Source: DASWYT01 sp965246875 (lineage in GTDB: Bacteria > Pseudomonadota > Alphaproteobacteria > Micavibrionales > SZUA-601). From it: a stretch of DNA of 64,000 nucleotides. A program made the translations under genes and the position numbers. The notes beneath the pieces were generated by a model. That model had not been told where the DNA came from and made no database searches. It saw nothing but the letters and a program-made list of their open reading frames with translations. Of this stretch, positions 1 to 8,956 are shown piece after piece. The stretch's first letter is position 1. Every line of letters begins with the position of its first letter. The stretch spans positions 124,001-188,000 of the forward strand of contig CBDFFU010000006.1 in the NCBI GenBank assembly GCA_965246875.1. Reading direction: 5' to 3'.

Positions 1-315
1 GGCCGTCATGATTTCACGTCGTTTCGGGCGATGGGGTGCCAAGCCAAACACCCGATCCGGGCCATTGATACGATCAGTGTTACGCAACGTGATGATGAGA
101 TCATGATGGATGTCACGGCACGATCGTTTTTGTATCATCAGGTACGCAACATTGTTGGCACACTGGTCAAAATCGGCGTTGGCGACTGGCCACCGATTGC
201 GATGAAAGAGATTCTCGAAGCGAAAGACCGCACGCTGGCCGGACCGACGGCACCGCCCGATGGCTTGTATTTTATGCGGGTCTCTTATCTACAAGATAAT
301 CTAAAACTGCCGTAA
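1..315 (+). CDS. truA: tRNA pseudouridine(38-40) synthase TruA, C-terminal part
   Basis: The gene enters from the left edge in frame 1, so only about 104 C-terminal residues are present. The enzyme isomerises uridines 38-40 in the anticodon stem of many tRNAs. What identifies it is the DFTSFRA-like segment at the very start followed by a block with RSFLYHQVRN and VRNIVGTL, the conserved C-terminal signature of TruA. The end is intact and stops with TAA. Its last 15 bases overlap the 3' end of the convergent gene on the minus strand. The catalytic Asp lies upstream of the window and cannot be checked. Confidence 0.93.
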   Translation, partial: GRHDFTSFRAMGCQAKHPIRAIDTISVTQRDDEIMMDVTARSFLYHQVRNIVGTLVKIGVGDWPPIAMKEILEAKDRTLAGPTAPPDGLYFMRVSYLQDNLKLP

Positions 316-1041
316 TGATAATTTGACGTTTTCGCTAAAACTCACAAAATCATCTGGAGCATTATCCGTTAGTCCCGGAAAGCCAGCATACTTGAAACAA
401 AGACGAAGATAATCAATGAATAACAAATTATGTGATTCATATAACAAGAGGCTATCAACAGAAGGCTCAGGTGTAATGGCAATAGCATACATGGGGCCAC
501 CACTAACATTATCTTTGTGCAGATCATCTGCCGATATAGCAAGGCCAAACGGCAATCCTTCTTCTATATAATCTTGCATTTCTTCTGCCCAGTATCGATC
601 AGTCACTGTTTTCAATAAACTATCCAAACTCATAATCTGCAAAGCATCGGCCATCGGCCATCTGATGTCAGGCTTTGCTTCATAGTTCCAAGCGAAATTA
701 ATCCCACCAACATAGCGATAAAAATATTGTAGTGATAACGGAATATAACCAAACGGCTCGACAGCTTTATTCAAAGATTTTAACATTTGTTCCGTATTAG
801 CGAATGACTTGAGGAATGGCTGATCAAAACTATGCGGTGAGCCATTATTAAGACAATAATTAACTTCAATTAAATGTGTATGGATTACTTGCAAATTATG
901 TTGCACCCTTGTGAATAGATCATGCATCAAATGTTCAATATTGTTGCGATAAGCAGGCAAGAAAGCTTTTGCACCTAGTGATATGATGAAATTGTAGGCA
1001 TCTTGTTCATGGTCGTTGTTGTAAGAATGATAAAAATCCAT
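301..1041 (-). CDS. SMI1/KNR4 (SUKH)-like protein of unknown role
   Basis: A 246-residue soluble protein with no signal peptide. I chose the ATG at 1041 because an AGGTG ribosome-binding site lies six bases upstream; a TTG start at 1077 would overlap addA and has no such site. The segment PLSLQYFYRYVGGINF (roughly residue 120-140) resembles the SMI1/KNR4 motif in which a proline-led helix precedes an aromatic/glycine turn. The C-terminal part with DNVSGGPMYAI, an IDYLRLCF-like helix and AGFPGL is typical of larger SUKH-type proteins. SUKH proteins often act as immunity proteins against polymorphic toxins, but no toxin gene is adjacent, so the role is open. The gene is visibly richer in A and T than addA and truA, which suggests recent acquisition. 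The family call is from motif memory and is moderate. Confidence 0.55.
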   Translation of the reverse strand: MDFYHSYNNDHEQDAYNFIISLGAKAFLPAYRNNIEHLMHDLFTRVQHNLQVIHTHLIEVNYCLNNGSPHSFDQPFLKSFANTEQMLKSLNKAVEPFGYIPLSLQYFYRYVGGINFAWNYEAKPDIRWPMADALQIMSLDSLLKTVTDRYWAEEMQDYIEEGLPFGLAISADDLHKDNVSGGPMYAIAITPEPSVDSLLLYESHNLLFIDYLRLCFKYAGFPGLTDNAPDDFVSFSENVKLSLRQF

Positions 1042-1066
1042 TTTTGACACCTGTAAAGTTCTTGGA

Positions 1067-4000
1067 TTAAGAAGCAATTGGAATAAGCTGCTCCAGTTTC
1101 TCAGCCGGCAGAATCATCAAAGATGCCGTATATGTCCAGACCAGAACAGCGTTGATCGTTTGATTTGGATACAGCACGCTGAGCAGCGCGCGATAGGCGG
1201 CCATCTGAAAGAGATAAGCGTCGGGCACCTGTTCGAGTGATGTTGCAGGTGGACGGTTGGTTTTATAATCAATAATCCACCAAGCCTTGTCATGAAACAC
1301 CAGCCTGTCGATCATGCCAGTTAACGCATAGTCTTTGTTTTCAAAACGGACTTGTCCGGCGATATTGAGTTCACTGCTGGCGTGAGCGTTTTTCGTGAAA
1401 ATAAAGCGCTTGGCTGGCTGATGAATGAGTGTTTCAATCTCGCGGTACAAGGCTTTTTGATCACGTTCCGGCAGATCGAATTCCGGATACGCCAGCATGG
1501 CGTCCAAGGCCACGGCTTGTTCATCAGCCGTATAGCGTGTCAGGTAATTCAGGATTTTGTGAATGACATTGCCGCGCGTGAAACGGCCTGTTTCCGGCAC
1601 AGACAGTGGGCTGATCACCGCGGGTTCGGCATAGGGACCGCGTGAGGGTTGCAGTACCGATGCAGCTTGCGTGTCAACATGCGGCGGGTTCAGACGCAGC
1701 CAGGCTAGGTCATCAAAGGTCAAGGGTGGAACTTGTTTGGTTTTACGTTTTGGCACCACGTCTTTGGTTTCTGTGCCGTGAAAAGCGAATTGTTGTGCGG
1801 GTCCGAATAGTGTGTCGACAGGCTGGCCGTGTTGCAGTAAATAATTATTGGCAATACAGTGCCAGTCGAGATAGTTGCGTTCGCCGGGGCGTGTGTCTTG
1901 CCAGCCCGTAACATAAAGCTCATCTTCGGCACGCGTCAGAGCGACATACAACAAGCGGTAATATTCGTCCGTCGCGTCTTTGACGTGTTCCAGATAAGCC
2001 TGTTGTAATTTGCCATCGTCCTTTGGTTTGCTGCTCCAGAATGGCAGATCATCAGCCCATAACAAATCAAGCTGCGAATTAAACAGACTTGGCCGGTTGC
2101 TGGCGTCGGCCAAGAAGACAATCGGTGCCTGCAAACCCTTGGCACCATGTACTGTCATCAAACGTACATGATTGTGTTGCTCATTGCCGACATCGCGTTT
2201 GATATCGGCATCATAATGACGCAACCAATGCAGGAACATTTGAATGTCGGGCGTTTGTTCCCGTTCAAATTGCATGGCGGCGTTCAATAGCTCATCTAGT
2301 GCATCTTGCGCATCGAAACCGAGACGTTTGACCAAGGCATGCTGGCCGGAACGGCTATCGGCTGGACACGGGCGATTGATGGCAAGTGCCAAAATCTGAT
2401 AGGGGCCAGCACCATTCGTATAAGCCTCACACAAATTGTTGAGATACGCCATGATTGCTGGATCAATGGTGGTGCTGTCTGCCAGACATTGGTGCAATGA
2501 TTTCCCATCGCGTTTATAAGCCAGATCAAATAAATCCTGTTCGCTGATGGCAATCAGCGGTGATTTCAACAAGGCGGCCAGCGTGAGATCATCATGCGGC
2601 TGTAGCAACGTTTGCAACAAAGCCAACAAATCTTTGACGATCAATTGCTCGTTCAACACCATGCGGTCAATCCCGGCGACCGGAATTTGTGCGTCCTTCA
2701 AAGCTTTGATCAATGGATTGAGCAAGGGATGGCGGCGTTGCAATAAAATCAGAATATCGCCAGGTTGAACGGTGCGGCCCAGCCGTGGGATAAACCGCTT
2801 TTCATCCAGCCACTGCTTGATGGTTTTAGCGATACCGGCGCAGAGTTCCTGCGTCGCCTTACGTTCTTGAATAATGGTAACTGGCAAATAATCATCGTCT
2901 GTATCGACATTATCACTGACAAAGAGCGGCCATGCCGTGACGGACCCGCTGCGCGTGGCGTGATAAGCGGCGTGTGTGACCTTGTCTTCGTGCGTGATAG
3001 CGTTCTTTAAAAACTGATCTGCAAAAATACCGTCGACGGTTGACAGGATTGCCGGCGATGACCGGAAGTTCGTCGTCAGTTGAATATCATGCCAGGCCAA
3101 ACCATGTTGCTTGAATGCGGCGTTCAGCCAGGCGCGGGTGTCTTGATAAGACTGGATATCGGCATCCTGAAAGCTGTAGATGGATTGTTTTTCGTCGCCA
3201 ACGACAAACAGGCTGCGTTCACCGGCGTCATATTGCCCGCTGCCCGACAGCATTTCCTGGGTGAGGGCGGTGATGATTTTCCACTGGTCAGGACTGGTGT
3301 CTTGCGCTTCATCAACCAGGATGTGCTGGATGCCGCCATCGAGTTTATACATGACCCAGCTGGATTGATCGGCGGTGGTCAGAAGATTGGCTGTGAGTTG
3401 AATCTGGTCATTGTAATCCAGTAATGCTTGCTGCCGTTTCAGATCGTTGTAACGGGTGACAAATTCCTGTGCCAGTAACAAAATATCATGATTGCGCGCC
3501 AGTAGTGCCAATTTGTCGGCAGTCGCGCCATGATCAGCGATGCGTTGCAATTCGTCGGTTAACACTGCGGAAAGATGCGTCGGCAATTTTTCCGGCAGTT
3601 TCAACAGATGGCTGGTGATGGCGCCGTCTTTGGTCGTCGCGCTGTTCAGGTAAGTTTGTAACGCTGGTAATGACGGTTGGGCGTTGTCGTTTAAAAACTG
3701 TGCCAGATTATCGGCAAAGCCTGTGGCGGTTTTGCTGTTTTTGATACTATACAAATGATCGATCAGAGCGCGCAACGTTGCATGCTGTGTGCGCGTCGTG
3801 TCGTAAAACTTTGCCTGATGCTCAATCTCGGTATAGGGATAAGGCAGATCAAACACGGCATGCAGGGCAGGGCCAAAGGCATGATCGGGCTGGCGGTGCC
3901 ATTTGATCTGGTTGTGTTGCAAATTGGTGAGCAGCGTCAAAATCGTGTCACGGTTGGTCAGGCCGAACAGATGCTGTACCGCCTGTTGCAAGGCTGGTTT

Positions 4001-4522
4001 TTGCGTCGCGATGATCAGGGCATCATGAAACGCCTGTTGGCGCAGTTGCGCGGCCTGGGCGTCGCTGGCGATACTGAAACCAGGTAGTAATCCAGCCTCC
4101 AGCGGAAAGCGCGCCAGCACGGATTGGCAAAAACTGTGAATAGTTTGCACGGCCAAAGGACGTTTGCTGTTCAACAAACGGCCAAACAGGTTTTTCGCCA
4201 TCGCAAGTGTTGGCGCATCGGGCATTTCACCCAATAAATTTTTTAAATCATCGACGATGATTTCGTCAGATTGAATCGTCCAGTCCATGATACGGTGACG
4301 GATGCGGTCTTCGATCTGACCGGCGGCGGCCTTGGTAAAGGTGATACACAAAATACGTGAAGGCTGGATGCCGCGTAATAGCAAACGCAACATCCGGTCA
4401 ACCAGAATACGTGTCTTGCCGGTACCCGCCGAGGCGGACACCCAGACGGATAAGGTCGGGTCGGCGGCCAGCAATTGTTCCGGTAACGGGGCAACAGATT
4501 GTTTGGGGTTGACAGCACTCAT
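1067..4522 (-). CDS. addA: Double-strand break repair helicase-nuclease AddA
   Basis: This 1151-residue protein is the SF1A helicase subunit of AddAB, the RecBCD counterpart that resects double-strand breaks and loads RecA. Walker A is ASAGTGKT at residues 30-37. The DExx box appears as ILVDEAQDTSPDQW, motif V as TVHGAKGLQAPIVF and motif VI as LYVALTRAEDELY. The C-terminal RecB-type nuclease domain has GMIDRL around 1070 and IIDYKTNR around 1084-1091, so the nuclease residues look intact. Its ATG overlaps the addB stop codon (ATGA at 4519-4522), implying translational coupling. Length matches alphaproteobacterial AddA. Confidence 0.96.
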   Translation of the reverse strand: MSAVNPKQSVAPLPEQLLAADPTLSVWVSASAGTGKTRILVDRMLRLLLRGIQPSRILCITFTKAAAGQIEDRIRHRIMDWTIQSDEIIVDDLKNLLGEMPDAPTLAMAKNLFGRLLNSKRPLAVQTIHSFCQSVLARFPLEAGLLPGFSIASDAQAAQLRQQAFHDALIIATQKPALQQAVQHLFGLTNRDTILTLLTNLQHNQIKWHRQPDHAFGPALHAVFDLPYPYTEIEHQAKFYDTTRTQHATLRALIDHLYSIKNSKTATGFADNLAQFLNDNAQPSLPALQTYLNSATTKDGAITSHLLKLPEKLPTHLSAVLTDELQRIADHGATADKLALLARNHDILLLAQEFVTRYNDLKRQQALLDYNDQIQLTANLLTTADQSSWVMYKLDGGIQHILVDEAQDTSPDQWKIITALTQEMLSGSGQYDAGERSLFVVGDEKQSIYSFQDADIQSYQDTRAWLNAAFKQHGLAWHDIQLTTNFRSSPAILSTVDGIFADQFLKNAITHEDKVTHAAYHATRSGSVTAWPLFVSDNVDTDDDYLPVTIIQERKATQELCAGIAKTIKQWLDEKRFIPRLGRTVQPGDILILLQRRHPLLNPLIKALKDAQIPVAGIDRMVLNEQLIVKDLLALLQTLLQPHDDLTLAALLKSPLIAISEQDLFDLAYKRDGKSLHQCLADSTTIDPAIMAYLNNLCEAYTNGAGPYQILALAINRPCPADSRSGQHALVKRLGFDAQDALDELLNAAMQFEREQTPDIQMFLHWLRHYDADIKRDVGNEQHNHVRLMTVHGAKGLQAPIVFLADASNRPSLFNSQLDLLWADDLPFWSSKPKDDGKLQQAYLEHVKDATDEYYRLLYVALTRAEDELYVTGWQDTRPGERNYLDWHCIANNYLLQHGQPVDTLFGPAQQFAFHGTETKDVVPKRKTKQVPPLTFDDLAWLRLNPPHVDTQAASVLQPSRGPYAEPAVISPLSVPETGRFTRGNVIHKILNYLTRYTADEQAVALDAMLAYPEFDLPERDQKALYREIETLIHQPAKRFIFTKNAHASSELNIAGQVRFENKDYALTGMIDRLVFHDKAWWIIDYKTNRPPATSLEQVPDAYLFQMAAYRALLSVLYPNQTINAVLVWTYTASLMILPAEKLEQLIPIAS

Positions 4523-7434
4523 GACGCGTCACCACCTTCGGCATGTGACCATTCCTGCACCCGTTCCAGATGATCGTAATCATTGTAGCGCGCGACGTAA
4601 TTGGGATGCGGCTGGGTGATATAAGGCGTATCCGGTTTATCGAACTGCGCTATCAAGCGTGCGTAGTGATTTTGATTGCGCGATAAAATCGTATCGAGAT
4701 CACTGTCGTAATCGCGTAAAGTCACCGGGTCTGATGCCTTGCCACTCAGCGTGATATAGCGCAACGCATGGACCTGAGTCGGTGGAAATGCCGCAAAGCC
4801 GCCTTGTTGCGCCATCAAACCCAGGAACGGCAATTGCGGCGCATAACCGCTGAGCAATTCATTTTTCGAGCGTGTGGCCCCGCCAGTTTTATAGTCGCTG
4901 ATCGTGACAGCGTCATTCTCGCGATCTAATAAATCGGCGCGACCGGTGACGGTAAAATCGAGATTAGCGAATTGGTATTTGCCGGTGATTTCGCTGTAGC
5001 CATGACCGCTGATCAGGGTATTACTGTTCAGCCATAACCCGATATCGCGCAGACGTTGTTGCCATTGGGTGTAGAGATCAACGGGTAAGGCCAGGCCATC
5101 AAGCGTTTGCTGCACACGTTTGTGCCAGCGCACCATATCGAATTGCGGGTCGCGCGTAAATTCTTCCAATAACCCATGCACGACATTGCCCCAGTCACGC
5201 GCGGCGGCGTCATATTCCGGTTCTTCCAGTGCGCGCAACCGCAGGATTTTCTTCGCGTAAAACCCATAGGGGTCACGCCGCCAAAGTTCAAGATCGGAGA
5301 CAGACGCTTGGCGTGGACGCACATTCAGCGGCGGCGCGAACGAGGGGCGGTCGCCTGGCGTAATGGTCTGTGGCGTATCCATCTGATCGGCCAGATTTGC
5401 CCAGTTGCGGCCGTTGGGCATCTGCAGATCGTGTTTGTGCAAGACGACTGTCATTTGCTGTAACCAGCGTGCGGGAGCAACCTGCATACCATCGCGTAAC
5501 TGGCTGTTGGTGATGAACACATTATTGCTGTGTGACAGCAGATAAAAATCGAGCGCGGCCTGGCCGACACGGCGCGCAAAGGGTGACAGACCAAAACTGT
5601 CACGCATGGCTTGCGACATGAACGGGTCGTGCGGTGTTTCCTGTGGCCAGACGGTTTCATTTAATCCGGCGAGAATCACCAGATCGGCTTGTTGCAGACG
5701 CGCTTCGATCGGGCCAAGGATATGAATGCGCGGGTGCAATGGGAAACGCGGGCGATAGACATGGCGGCGCAAATAACGGGTAAGAACGTCGATATAATCA
5801 TCGGCGGACATCGGCGGTGGATGCAGATGCGCATGCTGGCGTAAATCCTGTAAGGCATTCGCCAATTGTTCACCGGTGTCGCCTTGCCAGACGCGAACTG
5901 CACCTTCGGCGGTGTCGGTTGCAGCCAGATATTCGGCCAGTTGCAGATGACGGTCAAGCCATTCGCTGAGACTGTGTTGGACATTCATTTGTAATGGTTG
6001 CAAGGCCGCCGTGATGCGCGTGGCAAAATCGGTGAGAGGCGCATGGTGAACATCGGCGACATCGATCAAACGTTGCTGCGTAATACTGACCAGATCACGC
6101 AGGCTGCCCTGCCAGCGGGGACCACGTAAAATGTAGCGCTCAAACCACTTCACATGACGCGCATAATCCGCCGGTGCATAGCGTAAACCGGCCAAAGGAT
6201 GATGCAGCATAGCCAGCAAGGCGACCGCTTGTGCATCGGGTTTAAACAAACAGGCTGTGACCTGTAACCATAAACCTGGGCGTGTCTGGCTGAGCGGTGT
6301 TCCGGCAGCATCATCGACACGGATATCCCAGCGCGCGAGTTCAGCGGTAATACGTTGGGCAAGGGTACGGTCAGGGGTGACAACAAGAATATTTTTATCC
6401 GGATCTTCCAGCGTTTCGCGAATTTTAAGTGCGATAATTTTCGCTTCGTGTTGCGGCTGCTGGGCAGTGACCTGTTCCATGCCGCGCAAAGTATTTTTTG
6501 ACAGTTGTTTCTTAATGTCACGCGGTGGTTGTGCAGCTATGGCTTGCTGCAGAAAAATGGTACGCGGTGCCGGTTTTTGTGTTTTACCACTTTGCCAGAT
6601 GCGCACATCGGGCCGGCTGATACCAATATGGTCGATCAGATTACGCAGATAAAATTGGGCGTGAGTTTCCGGCAGTTCGACCCAGTCCGTTTCCGGCATG
6701 TGTTTATCGAGGCCAGAGAGAATGACCTGACCATGCGGCAGATAAGCGATGGTGCGCAACAGATCGCGTGTGGCGGTGATGGAGCCGGTCGATCCGGCGG
6801 CTATGATGCGGCCTGTGTTTTTATCCTGCTGCAATTGGGTTGCGTAACGCCGCAACAACCGGTTGCGCCGGTCGGCCGGATCAATCAAGCCGCGTTCGGC
6901 TAAGATTGCCGGCCAGTTTTCGAAGAGAATGGAAAGAAAGTCGACGGTTTTTTGCCAGTGATGCGCCAGGTCGGCTGGCACGAGTTCGGTCAGATTTTGC
7001 CAGTCGAGATTTTCGGTGTGGACGTCGTCGATCAATGTGGCGAGAGAGGATGCTAAAGCAAATATTTGTGCGGGTGGCAATGTTAGGCGTTGGCGATGAA
7101 TGAGTTGCCCCAAAATCATCTGCCGTTCCAGCGGTGCGATGGCGGCGGGAGTATCGGTATCACCAACATCAAAAATATCCTGCAACGCCAGTTCGTCTTC
7201 ATTGACATCACCAATGGGCGACAGGCGCGGAATGAGACAGGATTTGCCATTGCGCGCAATGAGAAAGGCTTCGGCCAGCGTGCGGCACGACCGGCGGTTG
7301 GGCAGCAGGATTTGCAGTGTGCTCAAGCCGACGAAATCGTCTTGATACTCATCCAATAAAGTTTTCGCCAACGTCAGCGCGAAAGGCTGATCGGGCGGAA
7401 TGGTATAGACACGCGCGGTTGGCAATTTGGCCAT
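4519..7434 (-). CDS. addB: Double-strand break repair protein AddB
   Basis: A 971-residue partner of AddA. The start at 7434 is set by a TAATG junction with the tsaE stop; an upstream ATG at 7470 would run inside tsaE. No Walker A motif is visible, as expected for the alphaproteobacterial AddB type, whose helicase fold is inactive. The C-terminal nuclease module carries GRADLLDREND followed by ISDYKTGG, the RecB-family D...DxK pattern. The protein works with AddA as a heterodimer that recognises recombination hotspots and cuts the 5' strand. Many alphaproteobacteria place two sugar-phosphate genes between tsaE and addB; here they are absent and tsaE joins addB directly. Confidence 0.95.
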   Translation of the reverse strand: MAKLPTARVYTIPPDQPFALTLAKTLLDEYQDDFVGLSTLQILLPNRRSCRTLAEAFLIARNGKSCLIPRLSPIGDVNEDELALQDIFDVGDTDTPAAIAPLERQMILGQLIHRQRLTLPPAQIFALASSLATLIDDVHTENLDWQNLTELVPADLAHHWQKTVDFLSILFENWPAILAERGLIDPADRRNRLLRRYATQLQQDKNTGRIIAAGSTGSITATRDLLRTIAYLPHGQVILSGLDKHMPETDWVELPETHAQFYLRNLIDHIGISRPDVRIWQSGKTQKPAPRTIFLQQAIAAQPPRDIKKQLSKNTLRGMEQVTAQQPQHEAKIIALKIRETLEDPDKNILVVTPDRTLAQRITAELARWDIRVDDAAGTPLSQTRPGLWLQVTACLFKPDAQAVALLAMLHHPLAGLRYAPADYARHVKWFERYILRGPRWQGSLRDLVSITQQRLIDVADVHHAPLTDFATRITAALQPLQMNVQHSLSEWLDRHLQLAEYLAATDTAEGAVRVWQGDTGEQLANALQDLRQHAHLHPPPMSADDYIDVLTRYLRRHVYRPRFPLHPRIHILGPIEARLQQADLVILAGLNETVWPQETPHDPFMSQAMRDSFGLSPFARRVGQAALDFYLLSHSNNVFITNSQLRDGMQVAPARWLQQMTVVLHKHDLQMPNGRNWANLADQMDTPQTITPGDRPSFAPPLNVRPRQASVSDLELWRRDPYGFYAKKILRLRALEEPEYDAAARDWGNVVHGLLEEFTRDPQFDMVRWHKRVQQTLDGLALPVDLYTQWQQRLRDIGLWLNSNTLISGHGYSEITGKYQFANLDFTVTGRADLLDRENDAVTISDYKTGGATRSKNELLSGYAPQLPFLGLMAQQGGFAAFPPTQVHALRYITLSGKASDPVTLRDYDSDLDTILSRNQNHYARLIAQFDKPDTPYITQPHPNYVARYNDYDHLERVQEWSHAEGGDAS

Positions 7435-7910
7435 TAGATCAATTCCAACTGCGCGGCACGATTGGCCCAATGGCCAGTGCCATGTAATTCAATGAGGCGC
7501 GTGTCATCGTCATGCAAGATAAAATTGAGTGTCAATGTGTCGGCAGGTCTCTGATCACCCAACCGTTCCGGCCATTCAATCAGGGCAATGCCATCATTCA
7601 ACGCGTCGAAAAAACCGATTTCGGTCAACGCCAGTTCGTTGGATTCATCTTCGGCCAGGCGGTAGAGATCGTAATGGTAGAATGTGGCATCCGCGAACGG
7701 ATAGATTTGCACCAGTGTAAAGGTCGGACTTGGGATATCCAGTGTGTCAGCCGATTTGGCTTGCAACAGTCCGCGCACAAAGGTCGTTTTGCCGGCCCCT
7801 AAGTCACCCTGTAACAGCACGCAATCACCGGCACGTAACAATATCGCCAAATTTGCTCCAGCACTCAACGTGGCGGCTTCATCTGTCAGGTAAAATTTGC
7901 TAGGATTCAT
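7434..7910 (-). CDS. tsaE: tRNA threonylcarbamoyladenosine biosynthesis ATPase TsaE
   Basis: This P-loop ATPase of 158 residues assists TsaB/TsaD in making t6A37 on ANN-decoding tRNAs. The Walker A motif is GDLGAGKTTFVRG, preceded by the typical LLQ strand; SPTFTL and the YHYDLYRL segment follow, both signatures of the family. The ATG at 7910 gives the standard length; a start at 7946 would run into the divergent neighbour. It is the first gene of the leftward tsaE-addB-addA operon. Only 26 bases separate it from the divergent reductase gene, so the two promoters must overlap or lie partly within coding DNA. Confidence 0.93.
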   Translation of the reverse strand: MNPSKFYLTDEAATLSAGANLAILLRAGDCVLLQGDLGAGKTTFVRGLLQAKSADTLDIPSPTFTLVQIYPFADATFYHYDLYRLAEDESNELALTEIGFFDALNDGIALIEWPERLGDQRPADTLTLNFILHDDDTRLIELHGTGHWANRAAQLELI

Positions 7911-7936
7911 GCGGTTAAGTTTAAAAGGATTGCGAC

Positions 7937-8956
7937 ATGACCACAAGCCATCACACCACAGATATTGTCATCATCGGTGCCGGGCCGGTCGGGCTGTTTG
8001 CCGTGTTTCAATGCGGGATGCTGGGCATGCGGTGTCATGTGGTCGATGCATTGGACCATGTGGGTGGACAATGTGCCGCGTTGTATCCAGAAAAGCCGAT
8101 TTATGATATTCCGGCCTATCCGAAAATTACCGGACAGGATTTGATCGACCAACTGAGCGCGCAGGCTGCACCATTCAACCCGGTTTTTCATCTGGACCAA
8201 CAAGTGGTGTCATTCACCCAAACAGACAATGGCTGGCAGATCGCGACCAGTCGTGGTGTTGAGATTAGCTGTAAAGCTGTATTAATTGCCGCCGGTGGCG
8301 GGGCCTTTGGGCCGAACCGTCCGCCGCTGGACGGGTTGTTGGCTTATGAAGGCACGTCGGTGTTTTACGCAGTGAAGCGCAAGGATGATTTTGCGGACAA
8401 ACATATCGTTATTGCCGGGGGTGGGGACAGTGCCGTCGATTGGGCCGTGGAACTGGCACCCATCGCGGCATCTATGTATGTCGTGCATCGCCGTGATAAA
8501 TTCCGTGCCGCGCCCGACAGTGTGCGCAAGATGCAGGAGTTGATTGCCAGTGGCAAAATACAGTTGGCAGTGCCAACGCAATTGCATCGTTTGAACGGTG
8601 CGAATGGACAATTGTCTGAGGTCGTTGTCATTGACGATCAAAATCATGAGCGCGTTTTACAGGCCGATATCCTGCTGCCGTTTTATGGGCTGGCCAGTAC
8701 GCTTGGGCCGTTGGAAACGGTTGGACTGACGCAGCACAAGTCTGTGTTTACCGTTGATCCAGCGACCCAGCAGACAAATTTGCCAGGCGTCTATGCCATC
8801 GGCGATGTGGCAGGTTATCCAGGGAAATTGAAGCTGATCTTGCAAGGGTTCAGTGAAGCTGCCGTGGCCGCCCACAATGCCTATGCACAGGTGTTTCCGG
8901 GGCGATATCTGGAAGTGTCGCACTCAACGGATAAAGGCGTTAGAACGCTGGGTTAA
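7937..8956 (+). CDS. Ferredoxin/flavodoxin--NADP+ reductase, thioredoxin-reductase-like (type 2)
   Basis: A 339-residue FAD/NADP(H) oxidoreductase. The N-terminal FAD site is IVIIGAGPVGLFAVF, the NADP site is GGGDSAVDWAVEL in the middle, and the C-terminal FAD-contacting segment reads YAIGDVAGYPGKLKLI. There is no CxxC redox pair between the two Rossmann folds, which separates it from true thioredoxin reductase and fits the YumC/Fpr2-type ferredoxin-NADP reductases. It probably feeds electrons to ferredoxin or flavodoxin in the cytoplasm. An AAGGA site precedes the ATG. The stop codon overlaps the convergent lpoA-like stop by a few bases. Confidence 0.9.
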   Translation: MTTSHHTTDIVIIGAGPVGLFAVFQCGMLGMRCHVVDALDHVGGQCAALYPEKPIYDIPAYPKITGQDLIDQLSAQAAPFNPVFHLDQQVVSFTQTDNGWQIATSRGVEISCKAVLIAAGGGAFGPNRPPLDGLLAYEGTSVFYAVKRKDDFADKHIVIAGGGDSAVDWAVELAPIAASMYVVHRRDKFRAAPDSVRKMQELIASGKIQLAVPTQLHRLNGANGQLSEVVVIDDQNHERVLQADILLPFYGLASTLGPLETVGLTQHKSVFTVDPATQQTNLPGVYAIGDVAGYPGKLKLILQGFSEAAVAAHNAYAQVFPGRYLEVSHSTDKGVRTLG

